Position numbers and translations under genes: made by a program. Under the pieces are notes generated by a model. It was not told the DNA's origin and searched no databases. It worked only from the letters and a program-made list of their open reading frames with translations. DNA of 64,000 bases from Eutrophobius brisbanensis (GTDB lineage Bacteria; Pseudomonadota; Gammaproteobacteria; Eutrophobiales; Eutrophobiaceae): assembly GCA_038131795.1 (NCBI GenBank), contig JAYPQE010000002.1, forward strand, positions 144,077 to 208,076, given 5' to 3'. The stretch's first letter is position 1. Every line of letters starts with the position of its first letter. Below are positions 26,027 through 34,593 of the stretch, in pieces.

Positions 26027-26302
26027 GTGGCAAGATCTATTAAAAAAGGACCATTTATCGACCATCATTTGATGGCAAAAGTTGAAACGGCTTCAGCTAA
26101 TAATGATAAGCGTCCTATAAAAACCTGGTCTCGTCGATCAATGGTTATTCCTGAAATGGTTGGGTTAACGATTGCAGTACACAATGGCAAGGATCACATG
26201 CCCGTTTATATCACTGAAAATATGGTTGGGCATAAATTGGGTGAATTTGCTGTAACCAGAACATTCCGTGGACATTCCGCGGATAAAAAAGTGGCAAGCT
26301 AG
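26027..26302 (+). CDS. rpsS: 30S ribosomal protein S19
   Basis: S19 lies in the 30S head and forms a bridge with S13 near the A-site tRNA. 91 residues, with MARSIKKGPFIDHHL and the signature GHKLGEFAVTRTFRGH. The start is GTG, preceded by AACAGGAGAAA. Confidence 0.97.
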   Translation: MARSIKKGPFIDHHLMAKVETASANNDKRPIKTWSRRSMVIPEMVGLTIAVHNGKDHMPVYITENMVGHKLGEFAVTRTFRGHSADKKVAS

Positions 26303-26319
26303 GTATTGGATAGAAACTT

Positions 26320-26658
26320 ATGGCAACATCAGCAACATTAAAATTTGTAAGAATTTCGCCGCAAAAATCACGACTCGTGGCTGATCAGATCAGAGGCCAG
26401 AGTGTGGAGAAGGCATTGAATATTCTTACCTTCAGTAACAAAAAGTCAGCATCCATTATTAAAAAGGTGCTGGAATCAGCCATTGCCAACGCTGAACATA
26501 ATGATGGTGCTGATATTGACGAATTAAAAGTTTCCAGGATATTTGTAAATCAGGGGCCAACGTTGAAACGTTTAAGACCCCGTGCACGTGGCCGGGCCGA
26601 CAGACTCTTAAAGCCGACCAGTCACATCACGATCACAGTAGAAGAACAGGATAACTAA
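26320..26658 (+). CDS. rplV: 50S ribosomal protein L22
   Basis: L22 lines the exit tunnel; its beta hairpin (here RPRARGRADRLLKPTSHITI) is the site of macrolide-resistance changes elsewhere. 112 residues. Start ATG follows a weak site (GGATAGAAACTT); the stop is 4 bp before rpsC. Confidence 0.97.
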   Translation: MATSATLKFVRISPQKSRLVADQIRGQSVEKALNILTFSNKKSASIIKKVLESAIANAEHNDGADIDELKVSRIFVNQGPTLKRLRPRARGRADRLLKPTSHITITVEEQDN

Positions 26659-26662
26659 TCAC

Positions 26663-27337
26663 ATGGGGCAAAAGGTACATCCAACTGGAATACGTCTGGG
26701 AATTATAAAAGACTGGACATCCACCTGGTATGCAAATTCACAGAACTATGCGAACTATTTGCATACTGATCTGGAGGTTAGAAAGTATCTGCGTGATAAA
26801 TTATCCCATGCATCCGTCAGCCGGATACAGATTGAACGGCCGGCAAATAATGCCAAGGTGATCATCCATACTGCACGTCCAGGTATCGTTATTGGTAAGA
26901 AAGGTGAAGATATCGAGAAATTAAGATTTGATATCTCAAAACGTATGGGTGTACCTGCAACTGTCAGTGTAGAAGAAATCAGGAAGCCAGAGCTCGACGC
27001 ACAGTTGGTTGCCGAATCAGTAGCTCAGCAGATTGAGAGAAGAATTATGTTCAGGCGCGCTATGAAGCGTGCTGTGACCAATACCATGCGACTTGGTGCG
27101 TTAGGTATGAAAATAAATGTTTCAGGCCGTTTGAATGGAGCTGAGATTGCACGTTCAGAATGGTACCGTGAAGGCCGAGTACCATTACATACTTTGCGTG
27201 CTGATATTGATTATGCAACTGCAGAATCTGCCACAACCTATGGCATTATCGGCGTCAAAGTCTGGATCTTTAAAGGAGAAGTATTCGGAAACGAAAAGCC
27301 TGAGGAAGAAGAAGCAACAACTTCACAGGCGCAATAG
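26663..27337 (+). CDS. rpsC: 30S ribosomal protein S3
   Basis: S3 forms part of the mRNA entry channel and has helicase-associated residues. The 224-residue protein has a type-2 KH domain with the RPGIVIGKKGEDIE loop, and the C-terminal signature with KINVSGRLNGAEIARSEW. It ends in an acidic tail (KPEEEEATTSQAQ). Confidence 0.98.
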   Translation: MGQKVHPTGIRLGIIKDWTSTWYANSQNYANYLHTDLEVRKYLRDKLSHASVSRIQIERPANNAKVIIHTARPGIVIGKKGEDIEKLRFDISKRMGVPATVSVEEIRKPELDAQLVAESVAQQIERRIMFRRAMKRAVTNTMRLGALGMKINVSGRLNGAEIARSEWYREGRVPLHTLRADIDYATAESATTYGIIGVKVWIFKGEVFGNEKPEEEEATTSQAQ

Positions 27338-27350
27338 CTGGAATTTAAAA

Positions 27351-27764
27351 ATGTTACAACCTAAGAAGACAAAATTCAGGAAACAGCAAAAGGGTAAAAA
27401 CCGTGGGCTTGCGACCGTTGGTAATAAGGTGAGCTTTGGTGATTATGCTCTTAAAGCTACAACCCGTGGGCGAATAACCGCCAGGCAGATAGAAGCGGCA
27501 AGGCGTACCATTACCCGGCACATTAAACGTGGCGGTAAGTTGTGGATAAGGGTATTCCCCGATAAGCCGATTACCAAAAAACCTCTGGAAGTTCGACAGG
27601 GTAAAGGTAAGGGTAATGTTGAATACTGGGTGGCATTAATCCAGCCTGGTCGTGTCTTGTATGAGATCGAGGGTATTCCCGAAGATCTTGCACGTGAGGC
27701 TTTCACCCTGGCCGCGGCCAAGTTACCCGTTAAAACAACGTTTGTCAGCAGGACGGTGATGTGA
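27351..27764 (+). CDS. rplP: 50S ribosomal protein L16
   Basis: L16 organises the A-site region of the 50S subunit. 137 residues from MLQPKKTKFRKQQKGKNRG. A longer in-frame extension to 27135 is open but runs inside rpsC and does not resemble L16, so the ATG 13 bp after rpsC is preferred. ARQIEAARRTITRHIKRGGK and PLEVRQGKGKGNVEYWV are family hallmarks. Confidence 0.97.
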   Translation: MLQPKKTKFRKQQKGKNRGLATVGNKVSFGDYALKATTRGRITARQIEAARRTITRHIKRGGKLWIRVFPDKPITKKPLEVRQGKGKGNVEYWVALIQPGRVLYEIEGIPEDLAREAFTLAAAKLPVKTTFVSRTVM

Positions 27765-27961
27765 TGAAAGCTGTTGATTTAAGAGGCAAAACAGCAGAAG
27801 AATTACAGACCCTGCTGCTGGATTTGAACCGAGAGAAATTTAATCTTCGTATGCAACAAGGTAGTGGGCAACTGAGCAATCCCAGCCAAATGAAATCAGT
27901 GCGTCGGGATATCGCCAGAATTAAGACAGTTTTAACCGAGATGGAAAAGAGTAGCGGCTAA
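27764..27961 (+). CDS. rpmC: 50S ribosomal protein L29
   Basis: L29 sits beside L23 at the tunnel exit. A 65-residue helical protein (MKAVDLRGKTAEELQTLLL; DIARIKTVLTEME). The ATG overlaps the rplP stop in TGATG; a GTG one codon upstream is possible. The stop overlaps the rpsQ start in TAATG, so both junctions suggest translational coupling. Confidence 0.96.
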   Translation: MKAVDLRGKTAEELQTLLLDLNREKFNLRMQQGSGQLSNPSQMKSVRRDIARIKTVLTEMEKSSG

Positions 27962-28221
27962 TGAGTGAGACAAAAAGTATACCCAGGACTTTAACAGGTA
28001 CTGTAGTAAGTACCAAGATGGACCGTTCAATTTCAGTTTCCATTGAACGGTTGGTAAGACATCCGGTATATGACAAATACATCAGGCGGTCAACAAAGTT
28101 GCTGGCGCACGATGAAAATAATGAATGCAATGAAGGCGATATCGTTGTCATTGAATCAACCAGGCCTATTTCAAAAAGAAAATCCTGGCGATTACAAAAA
28201 ATAGTTACCCGGGCAGAATAA
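27961..28221 (+). CDS. rpsQ: 30S ribosomal protein S17
   Basis: S17 is a primary 16S rRNA-binding OB-fold protein. 86 residues, with RTLTGTVVSTKMDRSISVSI and the signature GDIVVIESTRPISKRKSWRL. It starts on the last base of the rpmC stop. Confidence 0.97.
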   Translation: MSETKSIPRTLTGTVVSTKMDRSISVSIERLVRHPVYDKYIRRSTKLLAHDENNECNEGDIVVIESTRPISKRKSWRLQKIVTRAE

Positions 28222-28251
28222 GCTGGGTCTTGGAAAGGACGGAGAGATCAG

Positions 28252-28620
28252 ATGATACAGATGCAATCAACATTAGACGCGGCCGATAACAGCGGCGCCC
28301 GTCGTCTTATGTGTGTAAAAGTCCTGGGTGGTTCCAAACGTCGGTATGCCGGTGTGGGAGACATAATTAAGGTTAGCGTTAAGGATGCTATACCAAGAGG
28401 CAGAGTTAAAAAAGGTGAGTTATATAATGCCGTAGTTGTCAGAACACGAAAAGGTGTGCGACGTCCAGACGGTTCGTTAATCCGCTTTGATAGTAATGCT
28501 GCTGTATTACTAAGCAATCAGTTGCAACCAATTGGGACTCGAATTTTTGGGCCCGTGACCAGGGAGTTGAGAGGGGAAAAATTCATGAAGATTATTTCTC
28601 TTGCTCCTGAGGTTCTTTAA
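28252..28620 (+). CDS. rplN: 50S ribosomal protein L14
   Basis: L14 forms intersubunit bridges and is the docking site of the silencing factor RsfS. 122 residues: MIQMQSTLDAADNSGARRLM at the N terminus and GTRIFGPVTRELR near the end. First gene of the classical spc operon; here it follows rpsQ by 30 bp, with a GGAAAGGACGGAGAGA ribosome-binding region and no visible promoter. Confidence 0.98.
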   Translation: MIQMQSTLDAADNSGARRLMCVKVLGGSKRRYAGVGDIIKVSVKDAIPRGRVKKGELYNAVVVRTRKGVRRPDGSLIRFDSNAAVLLSNQLQPIGTRIFGPVTRELRGEKFMKIISLAPEVL

Positions 28621-28637
28621 TTAAAGATTGAAACGAA

Positions 28638-28958
28638 ATGAATAGAATTAAAAAAGGGGATGAAGTGGTCGTGATTGCCGGGAAAGATAAAGGCAAGCGT
28701 GGCACTGTCCTGAAAATTGTAAATGAACTGCATGCTGTTGTAGTAGAAAATATCAATATGGCTAAACGGCATACAAAAGGTAATCCAATGCAGGGAACTG
28801 CAGGTGGTATTGTTGAAAAAGAGATGCCAATACATATGTCAAATATTGCTATATGGAACCCGGTATTAAATCAACCGGACAGGATAGGTATCAGAACACT
28901 TGAAGACGGTAAGAAAGTTCGATTTTTCAAGAAGAATAATGAAGTCGTCGACGTATAA
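28638..28958 (+). CDS. rplX: 50S ribosomal protein L24
   Basis: L24 is an assembly-initiating 23S-binding protein. 106 residues with an N-terminal KOW motif (KGDEVVVIAGKDKGKRGTVL) and GGIVEKEMPIHMSNI. The stop is 25 bp before rplE. Confidence 0.97.
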   Translation: MNRIKKGDEVVVIAGKDKGKRGTVLKIVNELHAVVVENINMAKRHTKGNPMQGTAGGIVEKEMPIHMSNIAIWNPVLNQPDRIGIRTLEDGKKVRFFKKNNEVVDV

Positions 28959-28983
28959 ATTGTAACAAGTTGAAGATAAAAGA

Positions 28984-29523
28984 ATGAGCAGATTACAGCA
29001 ATTTTATAAGGACAATGTGATTAAGGAGTTAACCGATAAGTTTGGTTATAACTCCATCATGCAGGTGCCCCGTATTACTAAAATTACACTTAATATGGGA
29101 CTGGGTGAGGCCGTTACTAATAAAAAAATTATAGAAAACGCTGTATCCGATATGGAAAAGATTTCGGGGCAAAAACCAGTTGTAACGACTGCCAGGCAAT
29201 CTGTCTCTAATTTTAAAATTCGGGACGGCTATCCTATCGGTTGTAAAGTGACACTGAGACGGGAGCGCATGTATGAATTTCTTGACCGGTTAATATCTAT
29301 CGCGATTCCAAGAATCAGGGATTTCAGGGGCCTTAATAATAAATCCTTTGATGGGCGTGGAAATTACAGCATGGGCATTAAGGAACAGATAATTTTTCCA
29401 GAAATAGATTATGACAAGATCGATACATTGAGGGGTATGGATATAACCATATCAACTTCTGCAAAATCTGATGAAGAAGCTCGTGCTTTATTAGCTGCAT
29501 TTAAATTTCCACTGAGGACATAG
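28984..29523 (+). CDS. rplE: 50S ribosomal protein L5
   Basis: L5 binds 5S rRNA together with L18 and L25. 179 residues with the signature VPRITKITLNMGLGEA, then ARQSVSNFKIRDGYPIG and DFRGLNNKSFDGRGNYSMG. It lies 5 bp before rpsN. Confidence 0.98.
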   Translation: MSRLQQFYKDNVIKELTDKFGYNSIMQVPRITKITLNMGLGEAVTNKKIIENAVSDMEKISGQKPVVTTARQSVSNFKIRDGYPIGCKVTLRRERMYEFLDRLISIAIPRIRDFRGLNNKSFDGRGNYSMGIKEQIIFPEIDYDKIDTLRGMDITISTSAKSDEEARALLAAFKFPLRT

Positions 29524-29528
29524 GAACT

Positions 29529-29834
29529 ATGGCAAAACTATCAATGATTAACCGCGAGAAAAAACGTGCTCGCTTGGTAGTGAAATATGCGGACAAGCGG
29601 AGTGCATTGAAGGCAAAGATTAAAGATATGTCATTAAGCGAAGAGGAACGACTGACAGCCAGGATACAGCTAAACAAAATGCCGCGCGATGCTAGCGCAT
29701 CCCGCATGCGTAACAGATGTGCGCTAACAGGTCGGCCACATGGTTATTACAGGAAGTTTGGGTTAAGTAGAAATAAATTACGTGAGGCAGCCATGCGGGG
29801 AGATATACCCGGATTGGTGAAAGCCAGTTGGTAA
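29529..29834 (+). CDS. rpsN: 30S ribosomal protein S14 (zinc-free type)
   Basis: S14 is a 30S head protein. The 101-residue length and single cysteine (RNRCALTGRPHGYYRKFGLSR) mark the long form without a CXXC zinc ribbon, typical of proteobacteria. The spacer to rpsH that follows contains a half-copy of the heptad repeat. Confidence 0.97.
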   Translation: MAKLSMINREKKRARLVVKYADKRSALKAKIKDMSLSEEERLTARIQLNKMPRDASASRMRNRCALTGRPHGYYRKFGLSRNKLREAAMRGDIPGLVKASW

Positions 29835-29839
29835 TTACA

Positions 29840-29874
29840 TTCGCAAGTTATAAGTAACAAGAAATAAGAGAAAA
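29840..29874 (+). repeat. Half-copy of the 7-nt repeat family (copy D)
   Basis: The rpsN-rpsH spacer reads in heptad steps: GTTATAA at 29847, GTAACAA at 29854, GAAATAA at 29861, GAGAAAA at 29868. No facing arm is present. The last unit runs into the space where the rpsH ribosome-binding site is expected (AAGAGAAAACGAT before ATG), so it may have been co-opted as a translation signal. Confidence 0.65.
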
Positions 29875-29878
29875 CGAT

Positions 29879-30274
29879 ATGAGTTTGCAGGATCCAATTT
29901 CAGATATGTTAACCAGAATGCGTAATGCGCAGGCGCGTTCCATGAAGAATGTGAGCATGCCTTCATCAAAGCAGAAGGTTCATATAGCGAAAATCCTGCA
30001 GGAAGAAGGTTTTATTACAGGATATGAAACAGAGCAAAATGGTCCCAAAACAACATTGACCATTGAGCTTAAGTATTATGAAGGCAAGCCGGTGATTGAG
30101 ATGTTAAAGCGTATCAGTCGCCCCAGTCTTCGAAGATATAGCAAAAGTGATGAAATAATAAAAGTTAAGGACGGATTAGGTGTTGCTATCGTCTCTACCT
30201 CCAAGGGTGTGATGACTGACAAGTCAGCCAGAGCACAAGGTATAGGTGGAGAGGTGATTTGCATCGTTGCCTGA
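29879..30274 (+). CDS. rpsH: 30S ribosomal protein S8
   Basis: S8 is a primary 16S-binding protein and the spc operon repressor in enterics. 131 residues: DPISDMLTRMRNAQ and the C-terminal signature GVMTDKSARAQGIGGEVIC. The gap to rplF is 10 bp. Confidence 0.98.
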   Translation: MSLQDPISDMLTRMRNAQARSMKNVSMPSSKQKVHIAKILQEEGFITGYETEQNGPKTTLTIELKYYEGKPVIEMLKRISRPSLRRYSKSDEIIKVKDGLGVAIVSTSKGVMTDKSARAQGIGGEVICIVA

Positions 30275-30284
30275 TGGTGAAACT

Positions 30285-30818
30285 ATGTCGAGAATTGCAA
30301 ATAAGCCAATAAACCTGCCTTCGGGTGTTGAAGTCAACATTGCTGATAACACTATACGTGTGAAGGGTAAAAATGGAGAGCTGTCCTGCAGTTATTCAGA
30401 AGACGTGAATGTTGCTCAGGAAGAAAGCCAGATAACCATATCGGTGGAGAAAGCTTCTAAAGAAGTTAAGGCATTATCAGGAACAACACGTGCCAATATT
30501 CAGAATATGGTCACGGGTGTGTCTGAAGGGTTTGAGAAAAAGCTGGATATAATTGGAGTTGGTTACCGTGCTGCAGCCCAGGGGAAGAAATTAAACCTTA
30601 CCCTTGGTTTTTCCCATCCAGTTGAATTTCCGGTGCCGGAAGGAATAACAATAGAGACACCCAGTCAGACTGAGATCCTTATTAAAGGATGTGACAAACA
30701 ACAGGTTGGTCAGGTTGCGGCTAATATCCGCGCATACCGCCCACCTGAGCCATACAAAGGCAAGGGTGTTAAGTATTCTGATGAACGTATCATCAGGAAA
30801 GAAGCCAAGAAAGCTTAA
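30285..30818 (+). CDS. rplF: 50S ribosomal protein L6
   Basis: L6 lies near the sarcin-ricin loop and the factor-binding site. 177 residues from MSRIANKPINLPSGV. A longer open extension starting inside rpsH does not match the family. The end carries the signature RPPEPYKGKGVKY. Confidence 0.97.
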   Translation: MSRIANKPINLPSGVEVNIADNTIRVKGKNGELSCSYSEDVNVAQEESQITISVEKASKEVKALSGTTRANIQNMVTGVSEGFEKKLDIIGVGYRAAAQGKKLNLTLGFSHPVEFPVPEGITIETPSQTEILIKGCDKQQVGQVAANIRAYRPPEPYKGKGVKYSDERIIRKEAKKA

Positions 30819-30829
30819 TCGGGATTAAC

Positions 30830-31183
30830 ATGAACAGGAAACAAGCAAGACTACGTCGTAGTAAAAAAGCCCGGGCACGGATTCGTTTGCTCGGTGTGAA
30901 CCGTTTATGTGTGCATAAAACGCCAAGGCATATCTATGCGCAGATTGTTTCAACGGACAATCAGAAAATTGTTACCAGTGCATCTACAGTAGATAAAGAG
31001 CTTAGAGATAAGGTCAAGCATGGTGGTAATAAAGATGCAGCTATCATAGTTGGTCAGGCTCTTGCTGAAAGAGCAAAGCAGGTCGGAGTAACAAAAGTGG
31101 CATTTGATCGCTCAGGTTTTAAATACCATGGCAGGATTAAGGCATTAGCTGATGCTGCTAGAGAAAACGGAATCGAATTTTAG
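30830..31183 (+). CDS. rplR: 50S ribosomal protein L18
   Basis: L18 mediates attachment of 5S rRNA to the central protuberance. 117 residues with a basic, disordered N terminus (KQARLRRSKKARARIRLL) and the C-terminal FDRSGFKYHGRIKALADAAR. Followed 9 bp later by rpsE. Confidence 0.97.
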   Translation: MNRKQARLRRSKKARARIRLLGVNRLCVHKTPRHIYAQIVSTDNQKIVTSASTVDKELRDKVKHGGNKDAAIIVGQALAERAKQVGVTKVAFDRSGFKYHGRIKALADAARENGIEF

Positions 31184-31192
31184 GAAATAATT

Positions 31193-31702
31193 ATGGCATT
31201 ATCAGAATCGTTTACTGGAAATGAAGAACTGCTTGAAAAGCTGGTGGCAGTTAACCGGGTGGCCAAGGTAGTTAAAGGTGGTCGAATATTCGGCTTTGCC
31301 GCATTAACTGTGGTAGGTGATGGTAATGGCAAAGTTGGTTTTGGTCGCGGAAAGGCAAGAGAAGTACCGGTTGCAATCCAGAAGGCCATGGACAAGGCAA
31401 GGCGTAATATGGTCAGCGTACCATTAACAGACAATAACACCCTTCACTATCCAATAAATGCACGGCATGGAGCAGCCAAAGTGTATATGCAACCAGCTTC
31501 AGAAGGTACCGGTATCATTGCCGGTGGTCCTATGCGTGCTGTATTTGAATGTGTAGGTATTCATAACGTTTTGGCAAAATCAAATGGATCGACCAACCCG
31601 GTTAATGTAGTTATGGCTACAATTAAAGGGCTTGAGTCTATGAGTTCACCTGAGCAGATTGCTGCAAAGCGCGGTAAGACAGTGGAAGAAATTACAGGTT
31701 AA
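31193..31702 (+). CDS. rpsE: 30S ribosomal protein S5
   Basis: S5 contributes to decoding fidelity and the mRNA entry tunnel. 169 residues, including the signature VNRVAKVVKGGRIFGFAALT and GTGIIAGGPMRAVFE. Its stop is 3 bp before rpmD. Confidence 0.98.
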   Translation: MALSESFTGNEELLEKLVAVNRVAKVVKGGRIFGFAALTVVGDGNGKVGFGRGKAREVPVAIQKAMDKARRNMVSVPLTDNNTLHYPINARHGAAKVYMQPASEGTGIIAGGPMRAVFECVGIHNVLAKSNGSTNPVNVVMATIKGLESMSSPEQIAAKRGKTVEEITG

Positions 31703-31705
31703 GAC

Positions 31706-31891
31706 ATGGCAGCAAAAAAAATAAAACTTACCTTGTTAAAGAGCGTGCACGGCAGGTTATCCGTTCACAAATCATGTGTGCGTGGATTGGGATTGAGAAA
31801 AATCCGCCATACCGTAATTGTCGAGGATACGCCGGAAAACCGCGGCATGATTAACAAGGTATCAGATATGTTATCTGTCGAGGAAGTTTAA
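31706..31891 (+). CDS. rpmD: 50S ribosomal protein L30
   Basis: A 61-residue 50S protein with IKLTLLKSVHGRLSVHKSCV and GLRKIRHTVIVEDTPENRGM. Its final base is the first base of the rplO ATG (TAATG), indicating tight coupling. Confidence 0.96.
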   Translation: MAAKKIKLTLLKSVHGRLSVHKSCVRGLGLRKIRHTVIVEDTPENRGMINKVSDMLSVEEV

Positions 31892-32322
31892 TGAGACTAA
31901 ATACAATAAAACCAGCACCTGGTACGAAGACTGCCCCGAAAAGGGTTGGACGAGGTATCGGGTCAGGTCTGGGCAAGACAGCAGGGCGAGGTCATAAAGG
32001 CCAGAAATCACGTTCCGGTGGTTTTCACAAGGTTGGCTTTGAAGGTGGTCAGATGCCAATTCAAAGGCGTTTGCCAAAAGTTGGATTCAATTCCTATATT
32101 GCCACTGTGACCGCCGAAGTAAGGCTGTCTGAATTGAACAAGGTCGATGCTGAAACGATTGATATCAATGCTTTGAAAAAAGCCAATGTAGTAACTAAAG
32201 GGACAAAGAACGTTAAGGTCTTTGCTTCCGGTGAAATTAACAAAGCTGTTAACCTGAAAGGAATCAGGGTCAGCAAAGGTGCCCGTGCAGCCATTGAGGC
32301 GGCCGGAGGAAAAATAGAGTAG
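31891..32322 (+). CDS. rplO: 50S ribosomal protein L15
   Basis: L15 is a late-assembly 50S protein. 143 residues, with a glycine- and basic-rich N-terminal extension (KRVGRGIGSGLGKTAGRGHK) and the C-terminal signature INLKGIRVS-like VNLKGIRVSKGARAAIEAAGG. Directly upstream of secY by 4 bp. Confidence 0.97.
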   Translation: MRLNTIKPAPGTKTAPKRVGRGIGSGLGKTAGRGHKGQKSRSGGFHKVGFEGGQMPIQRRLPKVGFNSYIATVTAEVRLSELNKVDAETIDINALKKANVVTKGTKNVKVFASGEINKAVNLKGIRVSKGARAAIEAAGGKIE

Positions 32323-32326
32323 TCAT

Positions 32327-33673
32327 ATGGCAACGTCACAGCAGGCATTACCAGGCGGACTGGGATCGTTAGCGCAACTCAAGGAGTTGCGTCAACGTCT
32401 GTTATTTGTCCTGTTTGCCTTGTTTGTCTTTAGAGTATGCTCTTTTATTCCGGTCCCTGGAATTAATCCTGAAGCTATGGCTCAGCTATTCGATCAGCAG
32501 AGCGGCACCATCATAGATATGTTTAACATGTTTTCCGGGGGGGCATTGGAAAGACTGTCCATCATTGCTCTGGGGATTATGCCTTATATTTCTGCATCCA
32601 TTATCATGCAGCTTCTGAGCTTTATAGATCCTAGATTGAAACAGTTACGTAAAGAAGGTGAAGCTGGACGTCGGAAAATCACCCAGTTCACTCGCTACGG
32701 TACAGTGTTTCTGGCAACCTTTCAGGCCATTGGTGTATCTATTGCCCTTGAAAGCCAGCAGGCCGGTGGAACAGGTGTCGTAATGGATCCAGGCTTTGGT
32801 TTCAGGTTGACCGCGGTAACTTCTCTTGTTACTGGTACTATGTTTTTGATGTGGTTGGGTGAGCAGATCACCGAGCGCGGTGTGGGGAATGGTATTTCCA
32901 TGATTATTTTTGCCGGAATTGTGGCTGGTCTGCCATCAGCCATTGCCGGGACCATTGAGCTGGCCAGGACAGGTGAACTTCACATTCTCATGATGTTTGC
33001 TCTGTTTGTTTTAGCTATTGCGGTAACCGGGTTTGTCATCTTTGTAGAAAGGGGGCAACGGCGTATCACCGTTAATTATGCTAAACGTCAGGTAGGACGA
33101 AAGATGTATGCAGGTCAATCCAGTCACCTGCCTTTGAAATTAAATATGTCCGGTGTAATACCACCAATCTTTGCTTCCAGTATTATCTTGTTTCCTGCTA
33201 CGTTAGCAGGCTGGTTTGGTCAGGGAGAAGGAACACGCTGGTTACAGAATATCGCTACCGTCATGCAGCCCGGCCAGTTAATTTATACCTTAATGTATGG
33301 GGCAGGTATCGTCTTCTTCTGTTTTTTCTATACTGCGATCGTATTTGATCCAAAAGAAACAGCAGATAATTTGAAGAAATCCGGCGCTTTTATACCTGGA
33401 ATGCGGCCGGGAGAGCAGACGGCAAACTACCTGGACAGTGTCCTGACCCGACTTACCTTGTGTGGTGCGGTGTATATAACATTTGTCTGCCTGTTACCGG
33501 AATTTCTGATTTTACAATATAATGTGCCGTTTTATTTTGGCGGTACCTCATTACTGATTATTGTCGTTGTGGTCATGGACTTTATGGCGCAGGTTCAGGC
33601 TCATTTAATGTCACACCAGTATGACGGCTTGCTAAAGAAGGCTAACCTGAAAAATTACAGTCGGCGTCGGTAA
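32327..33673 (+). CDS. secY: Preprotein translocase subunit SecY
   Basis: SecY is the pore subunit of the Sec translocon in the inner membrane. The 448-residue protein has about ten membrane segments, beginning LLFVLFALFVFRVCSFIPVPG. It also has the IMPYISASIIMQLL plug-adjacent signature, WLGEQITERGVGNGISMIIF, and a basic cytoplasmic C-terminal tail. It pairs with secE at 6.8 kb; secG is not in the window. Confidence 0.98.
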   Translation: MATSQQALPGGLGSLAQLKELRQRLLFVLFALFVFRVCSFIPVPGINPEAMAQLFDQQSGTIIDMFNMFSGGALERLSIIALGIMPYISASIIMQLLSFIDPRLKQLRKEGEAGRRKITQFTRYGTVFLATFQAIGVSIALESQQAGGTGVVMDPGFGFRLTAVTSLVTGTMFLMWLGEQITERGVGNGISMIIFAGIVAGLPSAIAGTIELARTGELHILMMFALFVLAIAVTGFVIFVERGQRRITVNYAKRQVGRKMYAGQSSHLPLKLNMSGVIPPIFASSIILFPATLAGWFGQGEGTRWLQNIATVMQPGQLIYTLMYGAGIVFFCFFYTAIVFDPKETADNLKKSGAFIPGMRPGEQTANYLDSVLTRLTLCGAVYITFVCLLPEFLILQYNVPFYFGGTSLLIIVVVVMDFMAQVQAHLMSHQYDGLLKKANLKNYSRRR

Positions 33674-33694
33674 TCCCAGGTAGAGGAAACAAAT

Positions 33695-33808
33695 ATGAAA
33701 GTTAGAGCATCAGTAAAACGAATTTGCAGATATTGCCGGATCATCAAGCGCAATCGGACTGTTCGGGTAATCTGTACAGACCCCAGACATAAACAACGCC
33801 AGGGATAA
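33695..33808 (+). CDS. rpmJ: 50S ribosomal protein L36 (zinc-binding type)
   Basis: A 37-residue protein, MKVRASVKRICRYC onward, found by translating the secY-rpsM gap. Cys11, Cys14, Cys27 and His32 form the zinc-binding C+ form (KRICRYC and CTDPRHKQRQG). AGAGGAAAC gives the ribosome-binding site. It is too short to be picked up by ordinary ORF thresholds and is in its standard place between secY and rpsM. Confidence 0.97.
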   Translation: MKVRASVKRICRYCRIIKRNRTVRVICTDPRHKQRQG

Positions 33809-33825
33809 CCGGGAGAGATTAGAAT

Positions 33826-34182
33826 ATGGCACGTATTGCAGGCGTAAATATTCCAGATAATAAGCATTTATCAATAGCTTTGACCTATGTTTATGGTATC
33901 GGGGTAACTCGTGCAAAAAGCATTTGTGAAGCTACAGGATTAAGTCCACAGACCAAGGTAAAAGACCTGGTTGAAGAAGAACTGGATAAAATTAGAAATG
34001 AAATCACCAATTATGAACTTGAGGGTGATCTTAGACGTAATGTGTCTATGAATATTAAACGATTGATGGATCTAGGTTGTTATCGTGGACAGCGGCATCG
34101 TAGAGGGTTGCCAGTAAGAGGACAACAGACCCAGACCAATGCAAGGACTAGAAAAGGTCCACGCCGAGCAATTAAAAAATAA
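33826..34182 (+). CDS. rpsM: 30S ribosomal protein S13
   Basis: S13 in the 30S head contacts P-site tRNA and forms bridges to the 50S subunit. 118 residues: MARIAGVNIPDNKHL and the signature GLPVRGQQTQTNARTRKG. First gene of the classical alpha operon, with no promoter visible upstream. Confidence 0.98.
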   Translation: MARIAGVNIPDNKHLSIALTYVYGIGVTRAKSICEATGLSPQTKVKDLVEEELDKIRNEITNYELEGDLRRNVSMNIKRLMDLGCYRGQRHRRGLPVRGQQTQTNARTRKGPRRAIKK

Positions 34183-34194
34183 AACAGGTTACAT

Positions 34195-34581
34195 ATGGCA
34201 AAAGTTAGAACGACAAAGAAGAAAGTTAAGAAGACGGTACTTGATGGTGTGGCGCATATCCATGCGTCATTCAACAATACCATCATTACCATTTCCGACA
34301 GACAAGGAAACGCACTGTGCTGGGCAACATCCGGTGGCAGCGGTTTCCGGGGTTCAAGAAAAAGTACGCCATTTGCTGCACAGGTTGCTGCCCAGGCTGC
34401 TGGCGAAAAGGCCCAGGAATATGGTCTTAAAAATCTGGAGGTCAATATTAAGGGGCCAGGACCAGGTCGTGAATCTGCTGTCCGGGCACTTAACGCCCTT
34501 GGCTTCAAAATAACCAACATAACCGACGTTACTCCCGTACCTCATAATGGGTGTAGACCGCCCAAGCGGCGACGGGTCTAG
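34195..34581 (+). CDS. rpsK: 30S ribosomal protein S11
   Basis: S11 helps shape the 30S platform near the E site. 128 residues: GVAHIHASFNNTIITISDRQ, and KITNITDVTPVPHNGCRPPK at the C terminus. It is 12 bp before rpsD, with GGGGAGAGG serving as the next ribosome-binding site. Confidence 0.98.
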   Translation: MAKVRTTKKKVKKTVLDGVAHIHASFNNTIITISDRQGNALCWATSGGSGFRGSRKSTPFAAQVAAQAAGEKAQEYGLKNLEVNIKGPGPGRESAVRALNALGFKITNITDVTPVPHNGCRPPKRRRV

Positions 34582-34593
34582 GGGAGAGGACAT

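Noticed and set aside
27135..27350. N-terminal extension of L16
   Set aside because: Overlaps rpsC in another frame and bears no resemblance to L16.
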